Assembly (NCBI GenBank): GCA_022592435.1
Contig: JABYQS010000081.1
Coordinates: 62,001-126,000, forward strand
Reading direction: 5' to 3'
From: Cerioporus squamosus
Lineage: Eukaryota; Basidiomycota; Agaricomycetes; Polyporales; Polyporaceae
Length of the DNA: 64,000 nt
The stretch's first letter is position 1. Each line of letters starts with the position of its first letter. Shown here in pieces: positions 13,151-28,240 of the stretch. The notes below the pieces were generated by a model that was given only the letters and a program-made list of their open reading frames with translations, was not told where the DNA came from and did not search any database. The translations under genes and the position numbers were made by a program.

Positions 13151-13855
13151 TTGAGAGACTGAAACCGGGAGCTCGATGTCGATAGTAGGGGATACGGTGG
13201 TGTGGATCTCCGGTTATGCTTCTCGGAGTGCCGCGAATCTCGACCTGTTGAGCAGGTCGATGAGGTGAGAAGTGGACTTCCAACCAGGGGCACACAGACA
13301 GCTCGCCGATTCATAGGGCAAATGGGTGTGAGAGAACGTCGGTGTTAACCCCTATCTCGATCGCTCTCATTAAGTACTTCAGTCTTCAGCCTGAGAGTTC
13401 AGGAAGCCGTGGCTGTGCCGAGAGAGGAGAGCGTCGCGGATGCAGGCACAGTACGACCGAGCATCAGTACTCAGTGTCCGACTCGGACACCCAATCCAGC
13501 AGGAGGTTCCGCCGCGCATCTTTGGAGGGGGGAGTGCGCACCGCGCGCATACGAGGGGGTTTGTGCTTAGGGTTTCCAGATTTCATCGGTCGAAGTCGGC
13601 GGCGGCTGGATCGGAAACGAGGTCGTGCCAAGTTGAGGCGTTCCTGCCGTCGAAGCCTCACGAAATGGGTACCACTGGATGCGCGCAGTCAGGCAGAAGA
13701 AGTAGAAAATGAAATCCAGGCGAAATGGTGAGCGGGGACGGAGATATTGTCGTTCCAAGTTTCCAGTGAAGGCGGTCGAGGGCAGAGCGCAGCCGGGCCC
13801 GCGCGGCTCGGCGCCAAACGACAAGTTCGGCCTTTTCCTTCTAACCACCATCACC
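13151..13855. other. Intergenic between the protease-like gene and POLD4
   Basis: A plus ORF at 13342-13731 and others here are arginine/serine-rich with no domain. The divergent promoters of the two flanking genes must lie here. I see no conserved element. Confidence 0.4.
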
Positions 13856-14952
13856 ATGCACACTCGAAAGACTGCTAAAGCTATCGAACCTATGAAGCAG
13901 GCAAAACTCTCCTTTACGTCTAAGCGCACTGCGTCTGGAACCGTCGCGGGCAAGTCGTCAAAGGCCGCGAGGAAACAGCCCGCAAGAGCGTCCTCCAGCC
14001 CCACCTCCGGCGAGGTCATAGACATCTCAGAAAGCTCTGACGATGAGCTCGACGTCCCCGTTGTGAAGAAGCGGCGTCTTGCATTGAAAGCGCAGCCCGT
14101 TGTGCTGAAGGAGGACGGGGACACGGATGCGGATGCGGAGCGTGCGGAGGAGGGGCGCGAGGGGAAGGAGCCGCTGCATGTGTCGGACAAGCGGTGGAGG
14201 AAGCTGTACGGCGAGTCGAGGAGCAAGATGGGTGACATCGAGCCTGGTGAGTGCCTGTCTCTTGCGAGAACACTGCTGCGTATTGACGATGTCGCGGGGC
14301 CAGTCCATGCCAAGGGACAGACTATGGTCAACCACATCCTCCGGGTGTTCGATCTGTGAGTCTTTCCCTCCTGTATGCGCTCCAGCTAGTCAGAGCCGCG
14401 AGAGCTCGCGAGAGCTATCCCAGAGTGGAGGTTTTGTGCGGAGTCGGAGCTTTCCCTGCCCATAGGTCACCGAACATCTACGAGATATCACGGCTGCCTG
14501 CCTCGCCCGACGTTACTGCCGGGCCCGCTGCGACGCTCGCGCCGTTGAGACTCCGTACTGTTGCTGCTTGTGTTCACGCTTCGTGCGTGGCTGCATGAAC
14601 CGTTAGCCGTATGCTCCGCCCTGCCGGACGGAGGCAAGTGAGCCCCCAGTCTTCTCGGAGAGTTTCACTACTCGTATGGACCCCGGAACCCCATGCGCTC
14701 ATGTTCTGATATCGAAAATGCTTGCTTAGGTCGTACGAATACGGACCCTGCGTTGGCGTCAGCCGCCTCGAACGTTGGGAGCGAGCTCAAGCACTCGGTT
14801 TAAGCCCACCCCCGGAGGTGCGTCAGCCCTTTCTCATCTGTTACCCTGCTCCGTAATCGATTGAGCTCGTTCAGGTCAAGGAGATCCTATTGACCGAGGA
14901 AGGCAGCACGGACACGCAGTATACGCAGTCTGTCTTCTACGGCGAGGTCTAG
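13856..14952 (+). CDS. POLD4: DNA polymerase delta subunit 4 (Cdm1/POLD4)
   Basis: The small accessory subunit of replicative DNA polymerase delta. Exons 13856-14246, 14304-14355, 14730-14817 and 14875-14952 sum to 609 nt (202 residues). The N terminus holds a PIP-box-like KQAKLSFTSK, so PCNA binding is likely, then a long acidic/basic linker with KKRRLALK. The conserved C-terminal domain reads VSDKRWRKLYGESRSKMGDI, EPVHAKGQTMVNHILRVFDL, SYEYGPCVGVSRLERWERA and LGLSPPPEVKEILLTEEG. The ATG at 13856 was chosen over the upstream in-frame ATG at 13709 because only the sequence after it looks like the family. Intron 2 is 374 bp. The gene converges with NTO1, 258 bp between stops. Confidence 0.93.
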
Positions 14953-15210
14953 TTGTCGTCCGTTCTCCGGTTCCCCCTGCTTTCCATAGCTGTCCTGCTG
15001 TCTATCACCCCTGCTATTCTGAATTCGGACAGTGCCTTGTATGTTGTAGTCTCTTGCGTCATGTATATGTAGCTCAGTATAGTAGAAGTCGGACTCACTT
15101 GCAGCCTTAGGGACCAGTAATCCATATCGACCCGCATACAGTATTACACATATTTACCAGGCACAACGCAGAGATGCATATCCACAGAGTACAACACACT
15201 CGCTCTCACA

Positions 15211-18200
15211 CTAGTCCTCGACGTCGGTCATCGGACTGTCAGCCCCCAAGGGGTCCGCCTCCGAGGACGCTTCCAGTTGAGCGGCGCGCATAGCAGCCTC
15301 GTCCTCTGCTTCCATCTCCGCGAGAGCGTCCCTGTTACGCATGTCTGTCAGCTCCCTACACTTGGAGAGGTTTTGCGCCGGCTTACTGGTACGCATTCCG
15401 ACACTCGGTGCGGAGGCTGTTGTTCCGCCACCGCTGGTACTTGCTCGCAGGCGCGAGCATCTGCGCATCGAGAGCTGCAAAGGACACGTCGAGGAGTCAG
15501 GAGGTCCGCCGTGTCAAGGGGGTGAGTGGGACCCACCGTCGTCCTCGCCGAGATACCGCAGGTCCCTCAGTCTCACCCACGCCCTGCGGACCGTCAGACA
15601 ACATCCGCGCGACGGCCGACGCTGTGCACGTACCAGTTCTTGTTCTTGTTCTTCTTGCGGTCCTTCTCGTAGAACCGCACGAGGACCTTCGAGTTGTCCC
15701 CGGGCGCTGGACACCGCGCGAGCACGCTCCTGGGGACCTCTGCGTCGTCTTCTTCGAACACGACGGCGGGCCACCACGGATACGAATCTGCCGGTGCGGT
15801 GAGATCGTCAGCACAGCACGGCACCTCTGACCGCGAACGCGAACGCTTACCTAGCTTGGCCCATACTGTGATTGCGATAGCTCGTCAGCAAAAGCAAAGA
15901 GACAGCATGAGAGACGTACCTAGCGTTCCGCCATCGACCTTCTCGCCCGGGCCCAGATTGATGACACCAGGCTCGTCCGGTGCAGGAGCCCTCCACCTGT
16001 TGCCCCGGGCCGAGACTGGGGGCGGGGGAGGTGGTGCAGGAGCAGGAACAGGCGTAGCAGGCTCCTTCACTTCTTCATCGCTCTCGAGCTCCGACAAATC
16101 TGTCAAGTCCGAATCCTCGTCCACGTCCATCGCATCCCTCGTCCGCGACGGTCCAGCAACCGGCTGGGGCTGGGGCTGAGGCTCGGGACTGGGCAGGCCC
16201 TTCGCGCGTCGTTCAGCCGCAGCAGCCTCCGCGGCCTCGCGCTCGCGCTTCGCTTGCCTCTCGGCCTTGAGGCGCTGGTACTTCTCGCGCCGTATAGCTG
16301 GTGTATCGAGCGTTTCGATCCAGATGATCTTTCGGGGTGCCTTGTCTTCCTCCTCCTCCTCTTCCTCCTGCTTCCGCTCATGCTCTTGTGCGGGCTCTGG
16401 TGCCGGGGAGGGTGCGGGCCCCGCTTCCGCCGTTGAGTCTGGCACGGCTGTCGCGTGCGATTCGCCCTCTGGTTCTGCCGCTTGCACCGCAGGCGGTGCA
16501 GTCGGCGATGGCGCCTCTTGCGGCGGCTTGGCTTCATCCTCGGCCTGCTGCAGTATGGGTGCTTCGGGTACATCGATATGCGTGTCCTCTTCTGGCATGT
16601 CGACGGACGACTCCTGAGGCTTAGGAGACTCAGTTGCGTCCTTGTCCAGCGGTACCTCATGCTTGAGATCGGCAGAAGTCTCCATACGTTCCTCTTCTGG
16701 CGGTAGGTCAGGTTCTGCGACCGCAGCCTGAAGCTCGTCCACCTCCATTGGCACAACGTCGGCCACCTGTTGATCAGGAGCAGGGGCTTCCGCTTCGACG
16801 ACAACGGAAGGCTCGCTAGCAGGTTGAGGTTCTGGCGTCTCCTGGGCTTCAGCCGCTGGTGTGGCTTCGGGGCTTGGTGGCCTGTCCGGAGCGCTGGGAG
16901 ACTCGTATACATCGGGAGCCTGCGGCATGTCTGTAGGCTCAGTATCCATGGCAACTTCGTCTACTGTCCGTGGCTCATCTGCAGACTCCGACTTCGCCTG
17001 AGGCATCACTGGAGGTTCCTCTGAATGGGCTTTCTGAGGCGACGAAGGTCCTGACGGATTGACGGGAACAGACGAACGTTCGGGAGCATCCGGTGAACGT
17101 GTTCGCGAATCCTCCTCCCGGCCGGGTGGCTCGTTGTCCACAGCGGGTGCAGGCATTTGCGGAGGGTCCATCTCTCCAGCGGGCTCCACGACGGAGGTAC
17201 CGAGTGCAGCCTCAGGTTCGACAGAGACGGACTGTGCATCTGAAGGTGCCGGAGCGGGGCTGGGGTTCGACAACCGCGACTTGTCGTGAGCTGAATCGAC
17301 ATGTAAGCTCATTCTCACAGCCTTAGAACAGGCCGATCCGACTTACAATGCTTCGCCCGCTTCCGCGGAGGCGGCACAGGACCTCTCTCGAGCGGGGCGC
17401 GCCCGCCGCGTCTCTGCTCGGGCGGCAAGATCCACCCAACCTCGAACATCTTGAACGACTGCCTGCTGTCGACGTCCTCCACCGTCGGCACCTCCTGGAT
17501 CTTCTCCGCCGTCGACTTCCTCGCCCTCCTCGGCCGGTGCGAAGCAGGCGTCTGGGCACCAGACGACGACGGTCCGGCAACAGAGTCCTCCGCCTCGGGC
17601 GTCTGAGTCCCCGACGCACCCCCAGTCGCCTCTGCCTCGAACGCCGCAGCGGCGGCCATGGCGGCGCGGGTGCGCGGGGCACGGAAGCCCGGGGATGCGT
17701 CGAGCGCGAGCTTGCGTTCCAGCTTCTTGCGCTCGCGGGCGGCTTTCATGTCGAACTTCGGCTTCGGGCCCCGTCGTTTCCGGATCTTCTGCCGGGGTGC
17801 TGGGAGGGGAGGCGGCGGAGGGGCTGGTGGCCGGACGAGCGGGAGCTCGTAGCTGAGGAAGGACTGGATGGGTGCCGAGGTCATGACGAGATCTGTGTCC
17901 TGACGAATGGCTTCTTCCGACACCAGGAGGTTGAGGATATCGAGAGGAGGCTCAAGGTCACCTATTGATGGACGATCTTCGTCAGCGGTCGCTGGCTCGA
18001 AGTCGCGGATTGATGGTCGATCCTTGTCGGGCACAGCTGGCTCAGGAGTAGCTTCGATGTTCGGTTTCTCCTCGTCCATAGGTTCTGTGCCAATGAGGCT
18101 GATGTCCGCATCCGGAGGCACGATGTCGGTTGCAAGGGGGTCAGAAGCAGCAGGAGCAGCAGCGGTAGGTACAGGAGCAGCAGCAGGCTCCGAGGGGGCA

Positions 18201-20586
18201 AGATTGGGTTGTGATGAAGCAGAGGTCGGTTTTGAAGGAGGAGGATTTGTTTCGGAGGGAGCTGAGCTTGGCTCTGAGGGAATAGGATTCGCTTCTGAAG
18301 GGACGGGATGGTGCATCAGCCTGTCGAGCTTGGCCAGTTCGGCATCGGCTGCTGCTTGTATCCGGACTGCTGTCCTATAGAAAGGCGTGTTCGACTGATT
18401 GTAGGTCTTGGCATTGCTCAACACGAGATAGACGTCACGCTATTCAATTCAAGGGTCAGCGACAGTAAGTATTAGATCGAGATGCACAGACCTTGAACTC
18501 CGCTAAATCGAGGTACTCGTGTCGGTCAAGCTTGCTGTCGATCATGTCCCAACACATTGGTTTCTTGATGATGTCGTAGTAGTCGGGAACATCAACCTTG
18601 CTGACCGGAGACTTGAAGTATTCCTGACGGTCGAGCCTATGATGGGATCATAAGGATATGTCTTCCACGTGGAGCACGAGACGAGACGTACGACGTGATG
18701 TTCTCGAACGCTAGCCTGAGGAAACCCTCGTGCGGGAAGAAGAAATGCAGAAGTACGCTCTGTATAACGTCTGCTTGGTCACGCTTATTCCGCTCTCGAC
18801 GCTGGACAACATCGGCAATGATACGGAGTCGTTCGAGGTCCATCCGCAAGCGCTTCATGTGCTGCAGCAGGAAGTCAGTGTGAAGTGCAACAAGGCATGG
18901 AGGAGACATACATCGAGCTTCATAGCCTTCTCCTCGTCCGTCTGCTGCTTGCTTCCAGGTGACGCAGTCCAGGGTTCCAGATGCAACCGCTTCAGAAGAG
19001 GAGCCCCTCGGCGAGCTTCGCGCTTCAGGCTCCAGTATTTACACACCAGATTCACAAACTCCGGCTTGTGACGTATATGGATCTTCGAGATGTAATGGAG
19101 GATGCGGGTGACGATGATGCGGGGGACGAGAGGCGGACCGGGTTTGTACTGCTTGTTATATGCGCGTGCAGTCTTGTTGGACTTCGAACTGACATGAATG
19201 CCGTCACCGTCAGCGCCGTTGAGATGCTCGGCTCGAAGCATCGCATCCCTGGCTTCGGCTTGTTCGCGCTGACGTTAATCGGTCAATATGTATGCGGGTT
19301 CCATAGAATGTCGTAACGTACTGGTAAATGCTTCTCGCAGTAGCAGGCCAGAGTCGGTGCCTCAGAACCTTGGCTGGCCTTCATTGGCATGAGGAACTTC
19401 TCCTTTCGCGCGCACGTCGCATGAAACGCCGTGAAGCAAGAGGCCTTGGTACATTGCACACATGCGCCATACTTGACTTCACAGACCGAACACCTCTAGG
19501 GCACCTTAGTAACGATTCAACCTGGAAGTTACACGCGATGCTAACCAGCTTCCACCGCTGTTTTGAGATCTTTTCCACACCAGTGATGGGCTCCATGAAG
19601 ACCTCGTTCGCGACGCTTGTCTCCGGGATCCATATGGCGCACAAAAGATGGACCCACTCGCCGGAGACTGTCTGCTTGAACGCGCCACCTTCGTTGGGAC
19701 ACAGGATGCAAGCCTACGGTGCACAATAGTCAGGCTAATCCATCCGAAGTCTGGGAAGCTCGGTATTGCACTCACGACTGGATTCTCGGGAGAGACGGTG
19801 CACTTCCTGCAAAGCCATTGACCTTCAGGAATGTAGGGTACACCATAGCAGTCTGGGCACGGGTGAGAAGGATCCATAGTGGCGAACTGGGATGGGGAGC
19901 GTACCTTGGTGGACAGCAAGGTTACAGCCGTCACAGAAGACGATGGCGTTCGTGTTTTCTCCCTCGGAGTCGTCGCAGATCGCGCAAGTCGAGTCTTCAG
20001 ATGGAAGCGCCATGTCGTTCTTGGGGATGTTCTTGGTCTAGGGGAGCATGGGCCACTAGGGCACGTAGCGTCGCAGAGGAGCACTCACCAGGTCGAACCA
20101 TTCCTTCTCCAGCCTGTCCATCACAATCTCAAAGGTTTCGTAGGAGACCTTGTCCAGCTGCTGGTTCTTCCTGTCCGTGTTGAGCGCGTCCAGCCATTCC
20201 TGGTCTGCAGCGAGTCAGGGTGCGTCGCGCGCGAGCGCGAGGATGGATAAGCGCACCTTGCTCGTCCATGTCGTATTCCACCTGGACCGCGAGGTCGTCC
20301 TCCAGCGGCTCTGGAATACGCGTGAGTCTCCTACTGTTGTTCATCTAGTGAAGAAGCACGCACCGATGTAGCGGATGTAGTGCTCAGGGCGCTGGAACTC
20401 TGAGCCATCGTTGTCTGCGGATCCTCAGCTATGTTCAGCCTGAAGATACGCAACATACTCACAGCCATACTGCTTCGCGATGTTATCATGCACGCCGGGG
20501 TTCTTCTGATTGACCTCGTCGGAGACCTTGACAAAGGAGACCTTTGGGAGGGGATTGGGGGCAGGCGAGGACACGCCGCGCGCCAT
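15211..20586 (-). CDS. nto1: NTO1/BRPF-type PHD-ePHD-bromodomain-PWWP chromatin protein
   Basis: A scaffold and histone reader of MYST acetyltransferase complexes (NuA3 in yeast, BRPF-MOZ in animals), acting in the nucleus. From the ATG at 20586 ([20 protein letters not shown]) the exons encode, in order, the EPL1-like block [20 protein letters not shown]; a PHD finger [20 protein letters not shown] to CRKCTV; a zinc-knuckle/extended PHD ([20 protein letters not shown] and [11 protein letters not shown]); helical regions around [20 protein letters not shown]; and a bromodomain ([19 protein letters not shown] through [15 protein letters not shown], which includes the acetyl-lysine-binding Asn). 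About 700 disordered Pro/Glu/Ser-rich residues follow (roughly 15900-18300), with an EEEEEEEDK run. A PWWP domain ([32 protein letters not shown]) lies near 15600-15790. About a dozen or more introns are present. The long ORFs on the opposite strand across 16-18 kb are shadows of the disordered region. Confidence 0.92.
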
Positions 20587-20826
20587 GGTCTAGTACGCGC
20601 ACTTCGTCAAAGCAGCTTTCAGATGTTCACGCCAGAGAAAGCGCGTCGGGGAGTCGGCGGAGAGCGTCGAGGGCGCAAGGTGGATGTGGCTCGCGGTCAA
20701 GGACGGTGAGGACGATGCGCGCGGCGACGCGGCGCAGGCGCTCTGGAGTCTGCGGCGAGCGCGCCTCATCTTGGACATCGACCACGACGACGTCCTCGTC
20801 TCCATCCCCGCTCATCTCGCCTAGCC

Positions 20827-22363
20827 ATGGACCCCTCAGTGCCTCTGGTCGTCGACAACGGTACCGGCGTGAGCTACACCTCCTGACTCTCGATGCTGAG
20901 CACCCGATACTCATCACCCCGCGCAGTTCGTGAAAGTAGGCTATGCTGGCTCCAATTTCCCAGAACATGGTGCGTACGCGATATGGAACATGCACGAGCA
21001 ATTCAATACCTTAACATCGTCTCCAGTCTTCCCGTCCATCGTCGGTCGCCCCATCCTGCGTGCGGAGGAACGCGTAGCAGGGTCCGCGGTGATCAAGGAC
21101 GTCATGATCGGCGACGAGGCAGCAGAGAACCGGAACTACCTGCAGGTCACCCAGCCCATGGAGCACGGCATTGTGCGCAACTGGGAGGACATGAAGCTGC
21201 TCTGGGACTATACCTTTGACGAGAAGCTCCGCGTCGATACCCGCGGCCGCAAGGTTCTCCTCACCGAACCGCCTATGAACCCCAAGGTCAACCGGCAGCG
21301 GATGGCGCAGGTCATGTTCGAGGATTACGGGTTCCAGGGAGTGTACGTCGCTATCCAGGCTGTGTTGACGCTGTATGCGCAAGGTGCGTCTGTGGAGGAA
21401 GACGGAGGAGTTGGGAGACTCATTCGTCTGCAGGTCTGACGACCGGTGTCGTCGTCGACTCCGGAGACGGCGTCACGCACATCGTGCCCGTATACGACGG
21501 CTTCGCACTTCCACACCTAACGCGACGACTGGACATCGCTGGACGCGACGTGACTCGCTATCTGATCAAGCTCCTCCTTATGCGTGGTTACGCGTTCAAC
21601 CGGACAGCAGACTTCGAGACAGTGCGGGAGATCAAGGAGAAGCTGTGCTACGTGAGCTACGACCTCGACCTCGACACGCGGCTAGCGGAGGAAACGACGA
21701 CTCTTGTAGAGAGCTACACTGTGAGCAACCGCACTGATCGTCCAGTCCCTGAGCTACGTCCTGACCACCCCTCCAGCTTCCTGACGGACGTGTCATCAAA
21801 ATCGGATCCGAGCGATTCGAGGCACCAGAGTGCATGTTCCAGCCCCACTTGGTAGACGTCGAGCAGCCCGGTGTAGCAGGTACAGCAGCGGAATTATATG
21901 TTGCACCGTACTATTGGCTGACTCCGCTGCAGAGATGCTCTTCCAGACGATCCAAACCGCAGCAGTCGATGTCCGCTCTGAGCTCTACAAGCATATCGTC
22001 CTCTCCGGTGGTTCAAGTATGTACCCCGGCCTGCCAAGTCGACTCGAGAAGGAGATGAAGCAGCTGTACCTCACGCGCGTGCTCAACGGCGACCCCTCAC
22101 GACTCAACGTGCGTCCATCCCTATGTCTCTTCTACCTTTTGTCTTTCACTCGCGCGTTGCCCGTACTGACCTGACCGTCGAACGTGCAACAGAAATTCAA
22201 GATCCGTATCGAGGACCCTCCGCGCCGAAAGCACATGGTCTTCCTCGGTGGTGCCGTGCTCGCGGACATCATGAAGAGCCGCGAAGAGTTCTGGGTGACG
22301 CGCGAGGAGTGGTTCGAGCAGGGCGTGCGCGCGCTCGACAAGCTCGGCCGCGGCGAGAACTAG
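20827..22363 (+). CDS. arp2: Actin-related protein 2 (Arp2/3 complex subunit)
   Basis: ARP2 nucleates branched actin filaments within the Arp2/3 complex. Exons 20827-20868, 20927-20969, 21027-21383, 21434-21720, 21777-21879, 21933-22108 and 22193-22363 sum to 1179 nt (392 residues), the family length. Diagnostic blocks are [130 protein letters not shown] and [20 protein letters not shown]. The gene starts 241 bp from the divergent NTO1 start, so the promoter is shared. It is intact. Confidence 0.97.
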
Positions 22364-22724
22364 AGTCCGTGTGGAGGTGAGGACATGCCGGGCATGCAGC
22401 GCACAACAGAGTCCGGACGGACGGACGGTTTGGTAGTATTGTAATCATGCTGTAACAACTTCACTGAATGACGGATTGCACACGCACCTTAGTTATCTGC
22501 TTGAGCTGCTGGTGCTGAGTGGGAAGGTTTGTCCCCTCTCGGCCTAATAACCAGCATGCCCTCAGGTGCTGACCAAGGGTTTCTCGGATGCTGGGATCAC
22601 AATCGCGGGATGCACATACGGATAACTACGAACAAATACAAAGTACAACATGGAAACGGGTAACATACAACAATATCCTATGTAGGCACGAGTCGTGTCC
22701 GTACAAGAGATGCGGTCATTGACT
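22364..22724. other. 3' flanking DNA between converging ARP2 and kinase B
   Basis: No gene seen. The stretch holds the two 3' untranslated ends. Confidence 0.5.
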
Positions 22725-25130
22725 TCAACGCTCTGTGCGATAGTCGAGCGGCATATTCATGATGCTGGACGCGTGGCGACGTGCATCCCGGCGCTGACCG
22801 ACACTGGAGCCCTGCAGTGGAAGAGTCTCAGCGCGAACTACCGACATATGAGCGACTAGGAAGTCGGTCCCGTCCCAGGTCTGCTCCGAATTGACTGTCT
22901 CCGTTAACTGTGCAGACATGTTGATGCCTTCTCCTCCGAGCAAACCCAACGAGGTGCCTCCTCGGAGCGACTGAACACCGCTGGAGGTACTGCCGCCTTC
23001 CGAGTCGTCGGATGTGCTCGATGCCGCTGGTCCCTGTTCGGTTTCCCACCAGACAATCTTCCCCGCAAGCCAGGGGGATGAGAGGACTGCTGCTGGGCTC
23101 TTCCGCTTCTTCGCCTTGTACTGCAGAAGATCGACGAGGACATCCCGGCCTGTACAACTGTCTGAGCCGCGCCGTAGTGCACGGAAGAGGTCTTGTCAAA
23201 CTCACAGTGCTGACTGATGCATCTCGACGAGAGAAGCAACTGGTCGAGCTTCGACCTGTCATCCTCTTGCCATGGAGTTCGATTCCAAAGCCTATATGAG
23301 GACGGCAACGTGAGTACACCTGATCGACCTGCAGGATATGTTGACCGCGAAGAGGACCCACATCATCGAAAGCGTAACGCCGAGACTCCAGCTATCAACA
23401 GACTTTTCGTACTTGGTCTTCTTCACCGTGCCTCCCCGGATTTCCGGAGCCATGTACAGGTGCGTGCCGCACACGTTCTGACGGCAATGTGTTATTTGAC
23501 TGCGTAAAGATGACTTGGTTTACATACCGAGAGCAAAGCTGTAGGTCCAGTGACGATCTTCGCTAGGTTGAAGTCGGCAAGTTTTGCAACTGGGGGCTTT
23601 TCATCGCTGAGAAGGATATTGCCGGGCTTGAGATCGCGATGGACGATGCCTTGCTGGTGGAGATACTGTATGCGTGTAAGTCACGCGGATTCCATCGTAA
23701 CAGAGGTTCGCAGATTGACGTACGTCGAGTGCCTGGCAAATCTGATGCATGAAGTATTTTGCAGCCCACTCCGCTGTAGAGCATCGCATCAGTCTCGAAC
23801 AGTACAGCAGCTCAGCGAGAGCCTCACGTAGACCCGGGTCACCCTTCTCTTTGTGATGGTGCCGCCAGCCGGATATATACTTCTCGAGGTCACCGCCGGG
23901 CATAAACTCCAACACGAGTCCTTGGAAGGTTGTAAGGATATACCCTGCGGGAGATACCAAATCAAAGTCAAGAGCCCACATACCCAATCCTCCGTCGTAA
24001 TACAACGCCTCCTTGAATTCTACAATGTGCGGATGATTTAATTGCTTCAGGATATCGATCTCGTCCTGGAGGTGCTTGCAGCGGCGTTCTTGCCGCCCAG
24101 TGGATGACTCATCGACTGCGCGGATGCTCGACTGGTCCGCCCGGATGAGTTTGATCGCATATTCTCTTCTTTCCTGGAGATGATATGCTCTCATAACCGA
24201 TCCGAACCCGCCCTGACCGAGCGATTCCATCAGCACGTAGGGATCACCGATAGCAGGTAGCGGCGAGTAGGTGCTCGACTGTTCGTAGTCGATATCACAG
24301 CCATGAAGCGTGAGCTCGAGCCCTGCGAGCATAATAAACATCCTGGGCTCCTATAGCATACTATGAGAGATGGACTTAACGCACGACTATCTGGGCGCGG
24401 CGGTTTCCTCGGGTTCCATTGACCAAATGCGATAACACAATTCTTCGTCACGATTGTGCACTTGTCTTGCTCCAGCTTCCGGTTATTGACCTACATGCCG
24501 TGCACCTCAGCAATGGCGAGCGTTGACTTTGTTCTTGGTACGTGTATCACTCACCCATGTCCCGTTGCGCGAACCGAGGTCCCTGATTTCGATCCCGAAC
24601 GTGGGTTTCCCTATGTCAATGGCCTTGAACGAGCATTGGACTTGGCCTGCATAGCTGACGAAAATGATGGCATAAGGTACGGATAGTAATCACTCACTCA
24701 TCCTCGCCATCTTGGGAAAGGCATAGTCAACCACTTTCAGGCTAGGATTCCGGCCAATGACGTAGAGTGTTTTCCCCGTTTCGAACTCGACGCAGCAACC
24801 ATCGTCGGGGTTCGACGGCCATGAGCTGAGATAAGCCCAGACAGACGAACTTCCCTGCTCGAGGGGTTGCGAAGCGGGCTGAGTAGCCGGAAAGGGGTCA
24901 CTGCCTGAGACGTCTCGTGTTCTCCCCTGGCATGATCTCGCGGTCGCAATTCTACTCAAAGCGCCGCGCGCGTTCAGTGAGTAAGGAACACGCACAGTAA
25001 TAGCGAGTAGGGACTTACAGACTCGAAGGAATTTTCGCCAATGAATGCTGAAGGAAATGCCACTCGCAGGAAGGCGGGAAGGAGAGAGATGCGCGACCGT
25101 GACGACTATCCGGCAGGCCAGGGAGCGCAT
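22725..25130 (-). CDS. FHA-domain Ser/Thr kinase, Chk2/Rad53 type, with DFN motif (kinase B)
   Basis: The N-terminal FHA domain reads [20 protein letters not shown] and then [17 protein letters not shown] in the next exons (about 24540-24800). The kinase domain follows: [28 protein letters not shown] (ATP lysine), [70 protein letters not shown] and [10 protein letters not shown], then [20 protein letters not shown], with stop at 22725. The HRD loop is intact but DFG is DFN. The start is uncertain. The FHA frame stays open to an ATG at 25130, giving about 65 extra residues of poor quality. The nearer ATG at 24933 is out of frame with the FHA domain by one base, so the 5' end may be frameshifted. 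Family knowledge: FHA domains bind phosphothreonine and these kinases relay DNA-damage signals; activity of this copy is inference. Confidence 0.85.
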
Positions 25131-25422
25131 TATATGCAAACACGGCTACAAAGCTGTTACTGGATGACCGTGACCGCGAGTGGTTCAAAGGAGTCAAGGG
25201 TAGAACAGCTGGCAAGGATGAATGAAACTGTAGGTAACAAAGATAAGTAGTCCGGAGATAATCGACTGCCGCTGAATGGGCGCAGACCGTCCAAAAGATC
25301 GCAACGCATGCCTACGTTCGAGTTATGTCCAAACACGATACGTGTGACAGCAAGCAGGTACGCCGGCTCCGAGTGGCAAGTGTAGACCGTCAGACTAGGT
25401 CAGACCCCGCATAACCACGCAG

Positions 25423-27895
<2,473 letters not shown>

Positions 27896-28240
27896 AAGAC
27901 TACAGGAATGATATGAGGTGTGGCAATGTTGAAAGTTTGTCGGAGATCCGGCAGTATGGGAGGTCGTAACATGGGTCCAAGAGCGGCAGGAAGCTGCGGC
28001 AGCGGCGACTCCACGATGGAAACCATCGGAGTTTGAACGGTGTACGTTACATTAATCCTGCCACTGGCTGCCAGCGTGAAGCTGTTGCCGGTGCTCCTCT
28101 TCCTCTCACCTATTCCGATCTTCGACGAGTCTATGGATTGGGGGAAAGATCGTGATGGTAAGGTGTGTCAGTGTAAGACAGAGTTCGATACCATTGTCTC
28201 CCGCAGACTGACCGAATATCATACGAGTCTAATCCGAGTC
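27896..28240. other. Promoter of kinase C and 3' flank of FAD monooxygenase 1
   Basis: No gene is visible. The stretch should contain the kinase C promoter; I see no clear TATA box. Confidence 0.4.

Noticed and set aside
13567..14337. 256-codon minus-strand ORF over POLD4
   Set aside because: Antisense shadow of POLD4 exon 1; no domain.
15885..18424. Long open frames on the plus strand and in other minus frames across the NTO1 disordered region
   Set aside because: GC-rich, low-complexity Pro/Glu/Ser coding sequence creates shadow frames. Domain order and splicing support only the NTO1 frame.
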